A DNA stretch of 64,000 nucleotides from Orbus hercynius (lineage in GTDB: Bacteria > Pseudomonadota > Gammaproteobacteria > Enterobacterales > Orbaceae). Location: NCBI RefSeq assembly GCF_003634275.1, contig NZ_RBWY01000005.1, positions 1 to 64,000 of the forward strand. The letters run 5' to 3'. Below, piece by piece: positions 63,390-64,000 of the stretch. The position numbers and the translations under genes were made by a program. The notes beneath the pieces are model-generated. The model saw only the letters and a list, made by a program, of their open reading frames with translations, made no database searches and was not told the origin of the DNA. How positions within the stretch are numbered: position 1 is the stretch's first letter; the number at the start of each line of letters is the position of its first letter.

Positions 63390-64000
63390 ATGAAAGTTAT
63401 CTCATTTAATATTAATAGCCTAAGAGCCAGAATTCACCAACTTGAAGCTATTGTAAGCAAATATCAGCCAGATGTAATTGGTTTACAAGAAACAAAAGTC
63501 CACAATGATCAATTTCCTTGCGAAGAGCTCGCTCATTTAGGCTATCACTTAAATTACCATGGGCAAAAAGGCCATTATGGTGTTGCACTTTTAACCAAAC
63601 AAAAACCGCTATCGGTCGAATACGGCTTTCCAACCGATGATGATGAAGCACAGCGCCGCTTAATTGTCACAAAACTGCCGAGTGAGAAAGGTGAAGTCAC
63701 TGTGATTAATGGTTATTTTCCGCAAGGCGATAGCCGTGAACATCCAACCAAGTTCCCTGCTAAACAAAAGTTCTACCATGACTTGAATCATTATATTCAA
63801 GAAAAACAGCTTAATGAGCAGCTCACCATTATTATGGGCGATATGAATATCAGTCCAACCGATTTGGATATTGGTTTGCCAAGTGAAAGTATTAAACGTT
63901 GGCTCAGAACGGGTAAATGTTCATTTTTGCCTGAAGAACGCGACTGGTTAAACCAATTAATGTCGCTTGGGTTTATCGATACCTATCGTCAAGACAATCC
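63390..64000 (+). CDS. xthA: exodeoxyribonuclease III (5' part; gene runs off the window)
   Basis: The first 203 codons are visible, with no stop before the window end. It starts [20 protein letters not shown]. Catalytic features of the AP-endonuclease/exonuclease family: the N-terminal SFNIN, metal Glu in GLQETKVH, Tyr in [10 protein letters not shown], and [14 protein letters not shown] (Asp and Asn). [18 protein letters not shown] is shared with E. coli XthA (268 residues). It incises abasic sites and degrades 3' ends in base-excision repair. The distal catalytic His lies outside the window. Confidence 0.95.
   Translation, partial: MKVISFNINSLRARIHQLEAIVSKYQPDVIGLQETKVHNDQFPCEELAHLGYHLNYHGQKGHYGVALLTKQKPLSVEYGFPTDDDEAQRRLIVTKLPSEKGEVTVINGYFPQGDSREHPTKFPAKQKFYHDLNHYIQEKQLNEQLTIIMGDMNISPTDLDIGLPSESIKRWLRTGKCSFLPEERDWLNQLMSLGFIDTYRQDN

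Overview
This window is almost entirely housekeeping chromosome from an AT-rich gammaproteobacterium. Gene orders match Enterobacterales and Pasteurellales: tsaE-amiB-mutL-miaA-hfq-hflX-hflK-hflC-purA, rlmE-ftsH-folP-glmM, tRNA-fMet-rimP-nusA-infB-rbfA, iscRSUA-hscBA-fdx, carAB, and hslR-hslO. Proteins such as AlaA, NrdA, XthA, RhtA and YchE read as close relatives of the E. coli versions, while TehB has the longer Haemophilus-type architecture. Low GC combined with this mixed gene order would fit the Orbales (Gilliamella/Orbus group). That placement is an inference, not something the sequence proves. I see no prophage, insertion sequence, CRISPR array or plasmid gene.

Layout. 1-116: a leftward rRNA-operon-type P1 promoter and the start of its leader. 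182-10031: the leftward purA-to-tsaE supercluster, with a 563-bp gap between miaA and hfq. 10117-17746: an orphan tusB, dxr, glmM, folP, ftsH, rlmE, the divergent yhbY, and greA with an attenuator-like leader. 18096-26774: an AsmA-like protein, hslR-hslO, an alanine/glycine symporter, the UPF0210 plus ACT-domain pair, alaA, and a lone alpha/beta hydrolase. 27081-33732: NrdR-box-controlled nrdA and nrdB, then glnD. 33826-38303: an AEC transporter, an aldo/keto reductase, gstA, rhtA and truB. 38447-46506: an autotransporter gene placed between truB and the rbfA-infB-nusA-rimP-tRNA-fMet operon. 46647-52826: pgpA-argF and divergent carAB, sharing an ARG-box region. 52867-55859: a large secreted protein of uncertain function and tehB. 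55967-61353: the isc operon with two adjoining IscR-type boxes. 61449-64000: tyrA, a YchE-type MarC protein and the 5' part of xthA.

The genes cover translation and RNA handling (rimP, nusA, infB, rbfA, truB, rlmE, hfq, miaA, tsaE, tusB, hslR), envelope proteolysis and septation (hflKC-ftsH, amidase), nucleotide and amino-acid supply (purA, carAB, argF, nrdAB, tyrA, alaA), Fe-S assembly and DNA repair (mutL, xthA).

No obviously new multi-gene system is present. The least explained items are the two surface or secreted proteins (the autotransporter inserted next to the nusA operon, and the 532-residue protein beside carB), the UPF0210/ACT pair in an alanine-metabolism neighbourhood, the lone hydrolase, and several compact regulatory layouts: a terminator with an embedded promoter before the symporter, a GraL-like greA leader, and a terminator just before folP.
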